From Cytospora piceicola (taxonomy: Eukaryota; Ascomycota; Sordariomycetes; Diaporthales; Cytosporaceae), in contig JALQBC010000007.1 of NCBI GenBank assembly GCA_023375675.1, positions 1 through 64,000 of the forward strand: a stretch of DNA of 64,000 bases, read 5' to 3'. A program made the position numbers and the translations under genes. Below the pieces are notes generated by a model, which saw only the letters and a program-made list of their open reading frames with translations, was not told where the DNA came from and searched no databases. Shown here piece after piece: positions 43,398-54,959 of the stretch; the first letter of the stretch is position 1; every line of letters starts with the position of its first letter.

Positions 43398-45438
43398 TCA
43401 AAAAGCCGCCGTCTCCCTCTTTAGCCACGCCGTCGTAAGCTTGTCGTCCTTGAAGAAGTCCTTTGTCTTCTCATATATCTCCTTGTTGTGATCGTTCAAC
43501 CATTGCTTCTCCTCCGCCGTCAGGAGATCGACGTCGATCAAGTTTCGGCAGTAAGGTGTCATGGTGACATGCTCAAATCCAAGGAAGGGCCTGTCGCCGA
43601 ACTGGTACGACGTCTTGACCTCTCTGACAATCGCCATGTTTTCTATGCGGATTCCGAACAGCCCGTCTTCGTAGTAGCCAGGCTCGATGGAGGTCACGTT
43701 GCCAGCAGCCATGTAGACCTCCGAGTACTGCTTTCTAGTTCCTATACCTATGGGGCCTTCATGCACATTCAGATACGAACCTACGCCATGGCCTGTGCCA
43801 TGTCGGTAGTCCAATCCTTCTTTCTGTAAAGCTTATGTCAGCTTCATAGCAATGCACAAGGGAGGCGAGTACCTACCCAAAGAAACTGTCTAGCCAAGCA
43901 ATCCAGAGCAAAGCCAGTGACGCCCTTAGGGAAGACAGCCATATCCAGGGCAATGTTTCCCTTGAGAACCAGCGTGTAGGTCTTCTTCTCCTTGTCTGTA
44001 GGCTTGCCAAAATGAAGTGTTCGGGTTGTGTCAGTCGTACCGTCAAGGTACTGTGCTCCGGAATCGCAGAGATAGACAGCATCCGGGTCGATAATTGAGC
44101 AGTTGCCTTTCTCAGGCTGATAATGGATAACCGCGGCACTGTTACGTGTCAGGTCAGCGATTCCAGAGGAATAAGCAGTCCGCCTCGATCACTTACTTTG
44201 GCCCTGTCGATGAAATTGTCGGAAATGACAAGCCCTTGAAGTCCTTCTGCTTGGATCGTAGCTCCTCCAGCTTGTCAGCCGCAGTGACCTCGTCCAGCTG
44301 AGCCTTTTGGTTTATCAATTGATCCTCTAGCCACGCAAAGTAGGCGGTCAGCGCCGCACCATCTCTGATGTGACACTGTCGCATACCCTCCAATTCGATC
44401 TCGTTCTTCACAGCCTTGGCGTCGCCGACAGGGCTTCTGATCTCCTCGACGACACCATCGCCTCCGAGAGCCAGCTTGAGTGCCCATGAACCCTTCGTGG
44501 ACATCGCGAACTTGCTTGTTACCGCGTTCTTGCCATTCGTAACGCCATTGGTGTTGCTGGGTGATAAGGTCTTGCCGAGCGCCTTGGCGTCCTCGAAGAG
44601 ACTATCATAGGGCTTGACTGTAACACCGCTCTCAGCCAGATAGCTGCGGGCTTCCTCGTCAAGCTTGGCCGAGTCGATATAGAGCGTCGCCTCGTCAGCT
44701 GTAACAACGGCATAAGAGAAGAAGACAGGGTTGTAAGGGATGTCGTTTCCGCGCAGGTTAAACAACCAAGCGACCTCATCCAGCATGGACACGACAAAGC
44801 AGTCCAGCTGCTTCTTCTTCATCTCCCTACGCAGATCTTGGAGCTTCGCCGTGGTGTCCTTCCCGGAGTATTGCTGACGTAGCAATTTGACCGATTCATT
44901 TGGACGGGGAGGCTTGCCCCCGGCCCAAACGATATCCACCAGGTTTTCCGTAACTGCGACCATGTCCAAGCCTCCCTTCTTCTTGATGTTTTGTACCAAT
45001 TTCTCCGCGGTCGAGCTTGTGAGCAATGTCGGGTCCACGCCTACGATCTTTCCGCCGGCGGACTCGTCTGCAGACCAGTCCTGCCATGTAGGCACATCCT
45101 GGAGGCCCTGTTTCAAGAGTGTCCAGTTGTTGTCCAGCTGCTTGGTTGCCTGGTTGAAGTACCTCCCGTCAGTGGCCAGAGCTGCCTTGTCATGTGTCAC
45201 GACTGCGCATCCTGCTGAGCCGCTGAAGCCACAGATAAACTCTCTCCTGGCGTCGCAAGGTGCAATGTACTCGGAAGAATGGCTGTCCTCTGATGGGATG
45301 ACTACAGCGGAACAGACGTTAGCAATGTCATAGGGCCGTCGAATCGCCGGAAGATAGCTCACTGTATATGTCGAGCTTGCGCTCCTTCATGAGCTTCCGC
45401 AGCTCAGTGAGCCGAGCGTGGGTGTCCACGGTCTCCAT
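43398..45438 (-). CDS. AMPP: Xaa-Pro aminopeptidase P (M24B metallopeptidase)
   Basis: Four exons on the minus strand: 45438-45363, 45301-44197, 44138-43877, 43823-43398 (622 residues, usual for fungal AMPP). It removes an N-terminal residue before proline, with two metal ions. The creatinase-type N-terminal domains hold the family signature [14 protein letters not shown] and GFSGSAG. The C-terminal pita-bread domain holds the metal ligands: Asp in [16 protein letters not shown] (two Asp), His in GTGHGVG, Glu in SIEPGYY and Glu in RIENM. The start chosen ([10 protein letters not shown]) matches the cytosolic form. The frame is open further upstream to an ATG at 45612, which would add 58 residues beginning MLFSSPRLLSLPLTTSSF, a possible mitochondrial or signal leader. 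Splice sites are all GT-AG. Divergent from the karyopherin gene. Confidence 0.94.
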
Positions 45439-46466
45439 ATCAGCGACAGTACCACTATATCTGGCCTTCCAGTAGAGGGATACGGTCACAGGAGGGCAGA
45501 CGGCACCGATGATAGCAATGCCTTTAAGTTTGCAGTTACCCCGGATGAGTCTGGCATTAAACGAACTCGTCGTCAAAGGCAGAGATAAGAGGCGGGGAGA
45601 GGAGAACAACATGGATATGAAGGTGGGATGGGAACCCACGAGGAGGGAGCTGCAAGGAGGTACTTTTTAAGTACGGGGTCAATGGAGGGGACGTCGTTTC
45701 CCCATGTAACTTGGCCGTCCTCAGGCGCGGCTTTCCACCCCACCTTCCATTGTAAACTGATGTCGCACAATCAGGCCCCACACAAGCTCTCCTACCGGAT
45801 ACGGTAACCGATCCCCGAGCTAGGACAGGCCCAGATGGGTGCCGTGGACACAGTACAACGGCTTCACCCCTGGCTAGATTCCATAGTCTGTCTGTCTGGG
45901 TTGCTTCGGCTCAAGCGAGTCTTATCCTGCAGAACACATAGCATATACAAGGTACTTTTATTCTTGAACACCGGTGGACATGGCCACATGATTCTCAAGC
46001 TGGAGCGCAAGAGAAGGGTTCCCCACTGAGAATGTTTGCCCCGCAAGGAGGCGGGGAGGATTGTCAACTGGGTAGCTGGGTTATCACATGTACTGTAGCT
46101 TATCGATAAGTGAGGAACATTTTCACCCCACCACAGGACGAACACTGAACGCCCTTCAAATGTACCTACCCTCTATTAGTACTTCATTTATCACTAACGC
46201 TTTTCAAACCCAATTCCCAATGCAGCCTGTATCTTGGTGGTTTGCTATGTGAGTGGGCAGGTGATCGAAAGTCCAAGGCAGCGTACATAAACTTTCCAAA
46301 ATCTCTCTGCCGTCGACTCCAACACGTGCCCTGTCCTTGAAATACTTCAATACTTTCATTACTTACAAGTCCGATACGACCTCGTGAGTCTGACGGACCC
46401 TGCTGTAGGCCGAGACACGCTTTAGGCAGGCCCTGTGAGGCGTCGCCATGTTGACAGCCCAGCACA
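45439..46466. promoter_or_regulatory. Divergent promoter region of aminopeptidase P and karyopherin
   Basis: About 1 kb between start codons (850 bp if the upstream ATG at 45612 is used). No gene seen outside the possible AMPP N-terminal extension; no known motif stands out. Confidence 0.45.
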
Positions 46467-49400
46467 ATGGAACCCCTCCCGTTGCCGACAAGTCTTGATG
46501 AGGCCGAGAATGTGGGTGGTTTTCATCTCTGTTTCAGGGCCCTTATTATTTGTTGCCCCCGCTAATCTCTTATAGCTGATCTTATCCTTATACCGACCAG
46601 CACCCCCCGAGGTCATCGCGAGAACTCAGGATGCCCTCCAACGTCTTCAGCGCTCACCGATGGGATGGCAGTTTGCTCATGGCATGCTGGAGCGGTCCGG
46701 CGACCAGATCAAATTCTTCGGCGCCTTGACCATCATCATCAAGCTCAACACCGAGAGCTCTGCACTGAGTGAAGACGACGCCAGGCAACTTCTTTTAAGC
46801 CTTGTTGGCTGGTTCGTGCGGTCGTTGACTGATGGAAGCGGCGCAATCGTCATCCGCAAGCTGGCATCTGCTCTCGTCACTTTCTTCATCCACTTCTCCC
46901 AGCTCTGGCCAGACTGTGTGCACCACCTACTATATTGTCTCGATCTTGGCCGTGCAGCTACGAGAGACGAGTCTAAGAATGCTCCTACCTCAGAGCTCAT
47001 TGCGAGCCTTGACGAGGCGAGACTGCTAGCCGTCATTTGGTTCATCACAGTGTTCGTGGAGGAGGTCGCCAAGACAGAGATGAAGTCTCAGAAGTAGTGA
47101 GTTTGACTCTGTCATAAATTGGGTGACTTTGGCTGATTTTGTGTAGTTTAGCAGTACATGAGCGTCTTTCAGAGAATTCTGAAGATGTAACAGCCCTCTT
47201 GGCCCGAGGATTGTCAATTACCTCTCCCAGCGGTCTCAGAATACGCGAGGAGACTATCAAATGTTTGCAGGTAAGCTCTACACACGAAACTGAGATTTCG
47301 AATGTCCAGTTCTCTGGCCATGCTAGACCCTAAGGAGCGGACACAACTGACGTCGGTACAGTCCTGGATACTATACGAACAACGACTCCCGTCATCAGAT
47401 GTATCACTGACGTCGCCACTCCGAAATCTCATAATTCCGGCGTTGGAATGCATCCAAACAGAAGAGCTGACTGAGTCAACTATGGAATTGTTCATCGACA
47501 TCCTGCAGAATTATTCGACGTTCCTCAAGGATGAGCATTATGAAGCCATCTTTGCCTTATTTGACAGCGATTGGTCGAGGGATCGCTACATGCAACTTGC
47601 CGCCGGCGATTTCGACTTTGCCTTTACCCAGTACGGAATCATGATGATAGCTTTCGGCGACGCGAAAGTTCAGGCTCTTATGGAGAGTACGGAAGAGCGT
47701 TCGCAGAGAATGCTTCAGAGACTGTGCGGCCTTCTCAACTGCAGCGGTATCCTGGTGGGAGAAGATAAAATATTCGTGCCTGCGCTTGAGTTTTGGGCTA
47801 CTTTCGTGGAGACCATGACCGACACGGTGTACGAGGGAGAAAATGCGGCTCACAACTGGTTGTCCTTCGCCATGAGCCAAGTCATGAGCGCCGTCTCTCA
47901 CTGCTACCGCAAGATCCAGCTGGTCGACCCATCTACATGGAGTGAGATGGACTCAAACGACAGGGTCGGTTGGGTTGAGGCCCGAAAAGACGTCGCTGAT
48001 TTCCTAATGGCAGTGTGTGCTCTGAAAGGGAAGTCCATAGTGGCTGTTTTCGTTGACCTGCTCCTGCAAGCTCTTCCTGCTAGGGACTGGGCACAGATTG
48101 AAGCGTCCTTGTATTGCCTTGGAGCGATCAGTGACTGCGTTGGAGACAACGGCGAATGTGACCAAGACTTGCACAAAGTTTTCTCTTCTGAGTTGTTTCA
48201 ACTTGTTGGCCCGGGTTCGGTCAGGGCAGAGATTCCACCTCGCTTGCTACAGACGAGTTTGTCTACGATCGAGAGGTACTCTGACTTTTTTGAGCGTCAT
48301 CAGCAGTACCTCCCTGCAGCTCTCGAGCTCCTGTTTAGTGTCGTCGGCGAAGATGGGTTGCTTGGAGGGTCTTCCTCCAAGTCCATTATGACGCTCTGTT
48401 CTTCTTGTCGATCTCTACTTAAGGATCACGTTGATGGCTTTCTACAACACTACCATCGTATCCACAGCCTCGGCATTGACCCGGTAGCGGAGGAAAGAAT
48501 CATGACCGGCATTGCTTCTATCATCCAAGCCATCCCAGAAGAAGACCGCAGATTCGGCTACCTCGAGCAGCTCCTCTCGTTGCTCAACGATGACACACAA
48601 AACTGCCTGCGGCTCAAGTCTCAACCGGACAGTGCCAACGAGCCAGGTATGAAGCAGTGGCTCGAGATGAGGCTTAGAATAGACATTATGTCGCAGAAGA
48701 ACGCACCAACATCAGCAGACGAGGCCTCTGTACTTATTGCCGAGAGGGTATTGAGAACCATGGCAAGCATGGCTAGGGGCATGCAGAGCCTCTCTGAAGG
48801 ACCGATCGAGCTTGATGCAGAGGATGAGAAGCCTCCTCAAAGTGTCAGCCAGCGCCTTCAAGTCATCCAGAACCTCATCATGACAGTAGTAAGCCAGATT
48901 CACCAAACATTTGGCCAGAGCGGTGAGGTGATCGAGACAATATGCAACATTTTCCGAGCGGGCTTCTCCGAAACAGAGGAGGGCCCATACGTGTTCCCAC
49001 CTGGTGTAGTCGTCGGATTTTTCACCCAAAACGGCTCCTCGAGCCCCAGGATCGGGACGACGATTAGCACAATGTGCTCCTTTGTCAGCTCCCTTAGCAA
49101 TCGACCAAGGGCTCAGATCCTGGAATGCCTCTCGTCACTACTGCCGTGGGTTTTGAGCCTCCTCAAGGAGCTACCAGGTAAGAAGCCACTCGCCGTGGCC
49201 GAGTCGAGATGGTCAACACAGCTGACAGCAAGTAGATCCTGACAGCGACCCCGATCTCACCCAACACGGGATAGACTTCCTCAACCGCGTGATGACGCGA
49301 TATCCCGAAGCTCTGTTGCAGCTTCAACCAACCAGCGACCTCGAGTTCTTCTTTATGTTTGCTCTCAAGGTACTTGACGGCAAGGAGCCCCTCCCCAAGG

Positions 49401-49936
49401 GCAGTGCCTGCGACTTCTGGGTGAGTACACTCCATGGGCCTCTTGTGTCGCACCACAATTGAACTCCTCTCCGTGTGGCATGGACTAACCAATAAGCAGT
49501 CCGCGTTTGTTGCAATCAAGACCGATGACCCATCCGTGCAAGCCGGTTTTAGAAACGCCATCGAGCATCTCGGCCCCCTCCTCGCTCAATCCCTGGTGCA
49601 GAATATCGGCGGTAACGGCTCACGCAGCGAGCTGGACAAGCTAAGTGATCCCCTGAAGAAGCTCGTCGTCCAGCACCCTCGGGCGAAGCAGTGGCTCGAG
49701 GCTGCCCTGCTTGATTCTTCATTTCCTAGCACGCAGGTGTCTGCGGATGACAAGTCCATGTTCCTGAAGAAAGTCATCAAGTAAGTGATCCTCCAAACTC
49801 GTTCGGGTAGACAGCTTCCCGGAAGACCTTTCGCTAATCTTCGCCAACCAGCTTGAGGGGAGCACGGCAGACGAACACAATAGTCAGGGAATTTTGGCTG
49901 GCATGTAGAGGCTCTAGCTTCACGTATGCGTCATGA
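46467..49936 (+). CDS. Importin-beta family karyopherin, importin-13/Kap122 (Pdr6) type
   Basis: Seven exons: 46467-46511, 46576-47096, 47147-47270, 47362-49177, 49236-49420, 49500-49780, 49852-49936 (1018 residues, typical of beta-karyopherins). It should carry cargo through the nuclear pore with Ran-GTP. The N-terminus reads MEPLPLPTSLDEAEN then LILSLYRPAPPEVIARTQ and LQRLQRSPMGWQFA, the importin-13-like first HEAT repeats; the rest is all-helical as expected of HEAT repeats. The C-terminus INLRGARQTNTIVREFWLACRG is conserved in this group. The first exon (15 codons) and last exon (28 codons) are short and easily missed; both were placed by family similarity and splice sites. Subfamily is less certain than family. 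Convergent with the Mei2-like gene. Confidence 0.82.
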
Positions 49937-50601
49937 TGCTGGTAGAATGGGCCACCAACAAGATCAACTAAGTTCTGTAGTGCCGGCTTATGGATAGAGT
50001 AGGGGATCCTGTGATGCGAATCAAGCTGCAGCTTAGATACCTCATAAAAGCAAGTCCAGATCCATGTCATTCAGGAACTCAAATGTGTCATGTCAGTATG
50101 GCAGAGCTGGACTGAGTAAACCATTCAAGTTGGATGAAACTTGTAACAAACAAAACCGCACTTTTGAATGATCTGTAGCAATCTGGCTAGAGGATGACCT
50201 AGGACTATGTTACAGACCAGTGATACCGTGCCTCCAAGTTTCAAGAAATTGTGCATGTGTGCCAGATGTATCACCGACCAACTGGCGCCTAGGCCAACGA
50301 CTCCCCAGTCCGTGGGAAAGGTGTCTCAAGGACGGGAAACTGCTCAGCAACAAATCTCGTCTCCGATGAAATTAGTGTAGGTCTGTCCTGATTATGCCGA
50401 AAAGGTGATAAACTTCGACTTCTTTTTGGCTTTTCGATGGAAAATAGTCGAACTCTTTGGGAAATCGCATCGCAGCCAAAGCTCGCTTCCGTAGATAGCC
50501 AGATAGCCAGGCAATGCTTCTCAAAATGCATTTGAAGACGGAAATACTTGCTTTCTGATCTGCTGCGGAAAGATGACGTGGATGGCCAGTCAATTGGTCA
50601 G
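49937..50601. other. Intergenic between convergent karyopherin and Mei2 genes
   Basis: Two 3' ends face each other; short frames on both strands look random. No gene or repeat seen. Confidence 0.6.
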
Positions 50602-53199
50602 TCAGTGGACAAGCCCCTGGGGGTACATGTCGAACTCGCTGCACTCTTCGAGTGCTGCAAGTCGGGTGCCCCTATCATACCTAGTATCGTCAGTTTCCCC
50701 TCAGCACAATATCCTCGAGTGGGTACTGCAATTGACTTACTGGGATCGGCGGCGGCGCTGCTCGTCTCGAAAGTGCTGACCAGCGTTGGGGGTGAAGAGG
50801 CCTTGAGGTTGAAAAAATAAGTTGCGCATTCCGAGTGATTCATCAGATAACAGAGATACTCACCAACGTGCTCAGCATTCTCGCAGCTCCGCTTCATCTT
50901 GGACTGGTTGTCAGGCTCGGGGAATGGCTCCTCATTGCCAGCCATCTCTGGGACAGGCCCATTGACAGTATAGTAGAGCTGCCGCAATTAGCTTCCAGGG
51001 TCCTTTGAATTTTCCGACGGGGCTTACCTTGGGCCGATAGTGAGATGCCTCCAGCATCACAGAGCTGTTGCGGAACTTCTGAACGAGACAGTCCTTGCCT
51101 TGGATAGCTAAGCCCACATCAGCATCACAGCACTGGAGCCGAACAACAACTCAAACTTACTAGCGTATGAGATCTCGGCAATCTTGTCGCTCCTGAAACA
51201 GTTCCAGCGTCGATTGTTTCGAGCATTGGAGAAGTCAATGATATCCAGCGGGTCAACGAAGTTGATGAAAGCGTATCCAACGTTGCAATCATTGGCAAAG
51301 TCGATCCTCAAATACATGAAGTCATACTTGCCCCAGCTGGACTCATCAATGATACCCTTCAACATTTGCTGGTCAACCTTGTTGGGGATGTTTCGAAGCA
51401 TAATCTATGATCGTTAGTCATGCGATAGGCAGATAGGGGTTAGCGAGTTTCGTCTTACTGTAGTGCGCACATCAGTGCCCTTTTTTATTCTTCGAATGTC
51501 AACATAGTTATGGTGAGGTCCAGGAGGGCTGGAGAAGCCCCGACTGATGCGTGTGGCATTGTGTCGACGTCCATCAGAGCGGCGGAATCTCTGGCCTGCT
51601 TGCGGGCCGGGGTACCAATGATTGAACGATATGACTGAGCCGGACGACTGACGCGAAGGGAACGGCGACACCATAGACATGTTTGAGCTTATGGGGCTCA
51701 TCGTAGTGAAGCCTGAGTTCGAAGGAGCGGGAGTACTGGGTCCACGAGACATGGTGCTTGGGTAGGCCATCGAATTAACCTGATGTGTGTGGTGGGCAAA
51801 GCCCCACGGGGCCATGTGCCACTGAGGGATATGTCCTGAACTGCCGAATGGTAGAGTCGAGGGCACCAAGGAGGGATCGACTGTCTGCATATAGGGCATG
51901 GGTTGCTGAAGGCCGGTCATTGACATGTTCTCAAGTCCCATCGTGATGTCTGGGATGCCAGTGCTGGGCACCACAGACGAAGGGAAGTGGTTGAAGCCGT
52001 CGGTGCCCTGTGCAAACTCATTGTCAGGGACATATGGCATCATGTATACCCAGAAGAGACCTCCGATCTGGAAAGCTGTTAGTCGCACCCAATGAGTTAC
52101 GGCCTGTCGGTAAGAAAACTTGCCTGGATCCATCCTTGTTGCATAAAACCGAACGTCCAAGTCAGATCAGCCACGTCGAACTCAAGAGCCCAGCGAAGAG
52201 TACCATTGGTCAGAGCTGGCTGTCTCTCGAGAGCAAAGATGTCGTAGTGTCTGAAGTGGGAGAGAATATTCGCCTCAATCTGGGACTCGCTCAGGACAGC
52301 AGAGGGGACAACGAGGATGATGTGTTGTCCTTCATGCTTGGTGGCAAGGTTGATACCGCAGGCCTGGTTTCTAGGTTAAAATCGATCGTCAAAGGGGACA
52401 AGGGAACAACAAACCTCATTGATCTCCTCAGCTGACACACACTCAACACTCCAGTCCTCAGGCTTGTCCTCAGAGCTGTCCAGGATTCTCGCAACATCCC
52501 TGATGTTTGTGGCTCGAACGTAGACGTTTTTCATGTCATAGGCCACAAGAGGTTGGGGGTGTTCGCGAAACAGGTGGCCATTGCCCTCAATATTCTGGAA
52601 GCAAGTCAGGAAAACACTGTTTTGTTATCGCGACGCGTGCAACTTACGTTGAGGTACTGTTCAGCATCTTCTATGGTCAAAAATCCAGAAGACGATGAGA
52701 TTCGCAACGAGCGAGTCAACTCCAGGTTGTGGCTAAGAGCAGAAGCAAGTTTCAGGCCGGTCTTGGGGCATCTAGTCTCAGCAGTGAAGGAAGGGGCAAG
52801 TGGCTTCGGTGTGGCGCTGGATGATCCATAGGCCACAATGGGGGTAGAGGCAACAGAGGCCGCGAGTGGCCGAAAAGCTGAGGCCGTAGCAGACAGCTTG
52901 GTCTGGGACTTCTCAGGAGTGGAACTCACAAAAGGGTCCTTATCCTGACCTCCAGAGCCGAGAGACTCGAGGGACGCGACGTGGTGAATGCTGGTAGGAA
53001 CCTGAAACTTGATGGGTCGTGCATTGGTCTTCCCTCCGCTTAGGCTGAGGGCACTGCGAAGACCTGAGGACCCCGAAGAATCCCCCAGAGGAGAAAAGGT
53101 GGTAAGTCGGGTATCTGGAGTACCTTCATGATTGTAAGAGTCGGCGCCGCCTTCGCTGGGGGGCGAAGACGGGTGAAAGGCCTCTCGAAGCTGGGCCAT
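50602..53199 (-). CDS. mei2: Mei2-like RNA-binding protein
   Basis: Nine exons on the minus strand: 53199-52648, 52594-52415, 52363-52124, 52067-51459, 51404-51161, 51107-51028, 50978-50864, 50801-50741, 50680-50602 (719 residues). S. pombe Mei2 drives entry to meiosis by trapping the Mmi1 RNA-elimination machinery. The hallmark C-terminal RRM3 is at about 528-640: IMLRNIPNKVDQQMLKGIID, then GKYDFMYLRIDF, NVGYAFINF and CFRSDKIAEISYATIQG. The tail FRDEQRRRRSQYDRGTRLAAL is also typical. Degenerate RRM1 and RRM2 lie at about 190-345; the middle is Ser/Pro/Met-rich. The start MAQLREAFHP has a good context (CACCATGG). Intron 3 (52123-52068) has a GC donor (CAG|GCAAGT); the rest are GT-AG. Exons 8 and 9 are very small. 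Confidence 0.9.
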
Positions 53200-54959
53200 G
53201 GTGAAAGTGGTGACGCCGATTGCTACTTCTTGTTGCCAAAACTGAGGTACTAGAATGTCGAGACCAAGGTCACGATGTGATGGCAAAGGCAGACAGTAAT
53301 AGATTTATGATGATAGAAGGGAGAGGTGGTAGAACCTGACCAAAAAGAGTGTCGACGGTTAGGCTGAGAGGGGCGCGGGGGGGAATGACGTTGGGTGGAG
53401 GGAGGCGACTGCAGGAATGGAAGACTGCAGAAGTGAAGGAGAGGTGGTGATGTAGGAGATCCAAAAGACCAAAAGGAAAGCGGAGGGAAGGTTTAAATGG
53501 TCTCAGAGAAGAATTCAAAAAAATAGGCACAGAAAGACCAGATGATTGAATGCTAAGAAGGCAGTCACACCTGAGCTTGCTGCAGGGAGTTTTGCAGGTG
53601 GCAGAGAGGGAAGGCGCGAGTGTCATTTAATCGACTGGAAGTGGAAAGAAATAACTTCGAGAAATCTTTCCAAGGTTACCACCGACGAACAGACACTTGG
53701 ACCACTGGTCACTTCCAGGGGGTGATGGGCACTATAACACCTCGGCAGCTTCATTAATAAAAGCTTTGAACTGCAGGTCACTATCTGGAGGTTTGCGCGC
53801 TTCAGCCCCCATACAGGCCACTCACTATACCTAGGCAAGGCCGCTATTTCGAAACCTGGGAATGCCTTACCCAGGTACCTAGATCCATATATCACATGAT
53901 GAATTTTGGCACTACCTTCAGTCGCATCTGCCTGGGTTGCTCACTCGTCAGTCACAATCACCTAAATTTTATCAAGAATAGACACGGGGGCCAACCTTGT
54001 GTCCTTGCTTTCTTGACCAAGCATACACCAATGAGTTTATAAACCCCAGACCCAGACGCTATTTCCTGCGTATCCAGACAGTACTACAAATAAGACCTGT
54101 GCTCCAGTACAATGGGGATCAATAGTGTTACCAGGCATTGTTCCTCTAAGGTCGTCAGTGATTCCCAGGAATTATACGATCTCCAGACATTTTACTGTCA
54201 GGCAGGGTGACATGTATGCGACAGCACCTACCTAGGTAGTTCTTCAGGATGCCATGTTCTGGAGAGCGGCTTAGGTAATGCTTTTTGAATTGCTTGAAGC
54301 GGCCATGCCATCAAAATTCAAGCGCATGCAGAGAGGGCTTGAGGGAAATATTTTCGAACATTTCTAATACTCCAGTACGAGCGGTGTGTAGAGATTCGAC
54401 TCAAAAGGTAAATATCTTGAGTGTTGACGGGCACTTACAGCTTGTTAGTGAGAGGCTCTAACAAGACATGTAGTCATTGGCAGCTGATGGCAGCTGATCG
54501 CCGCCTGCATAGTTCTGGAGCAACTTCCCTCTGACCCCTGCCTCTAGACCCCTGCTCCTCGACCCCTGGCCATCCCTGCAGCCCGAGCGGCTGCACGACG
54601 CAGCAGCTTACTTGAGTGCCTACCTGAGGTATCCAGCCGAGTCCGACCTACATAGTAGGTACCACTCAGTAACATACCGATTCCACATCCACTCTTAAGG
54701 ATCACGAAGGCACTTCTGCGGCTGGTCAGGCTGTTTAGATTGTTACCAAAGCAGACGACGACTCTACTACACCCGCCCGACTCGGTTTATAAGGAACCAC
54801 GATTTCAACACCGAATCATTTGCACCTGCGGAGCGCAGCGCTGTACTGTGGATGCCGTAGAGGTGCACCTGCTCTCCTCTAATCGGGAGACGGAAGGTTG
54901 CTATTCAGTGGCGCTGCTGGACTTGTCTTTCTCCTGGTTACAGTCGTGCTCAATCGAAT
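53200..54959. promoter_or_regulatory. Long divergent region between Mei2 and SEC15
   Basis: About 1.76 kb. The Mei2 side (53200-53630) is rich in GGGAGAGG-like purines on the plus strand, so a pyrimidine-rich leader for Mei2. CCTGGGTAAGGTACCTAG-like bits near 53870. Length suits the long promoters of developmental regulators. I see no gene in it. Confidence 0.5.
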
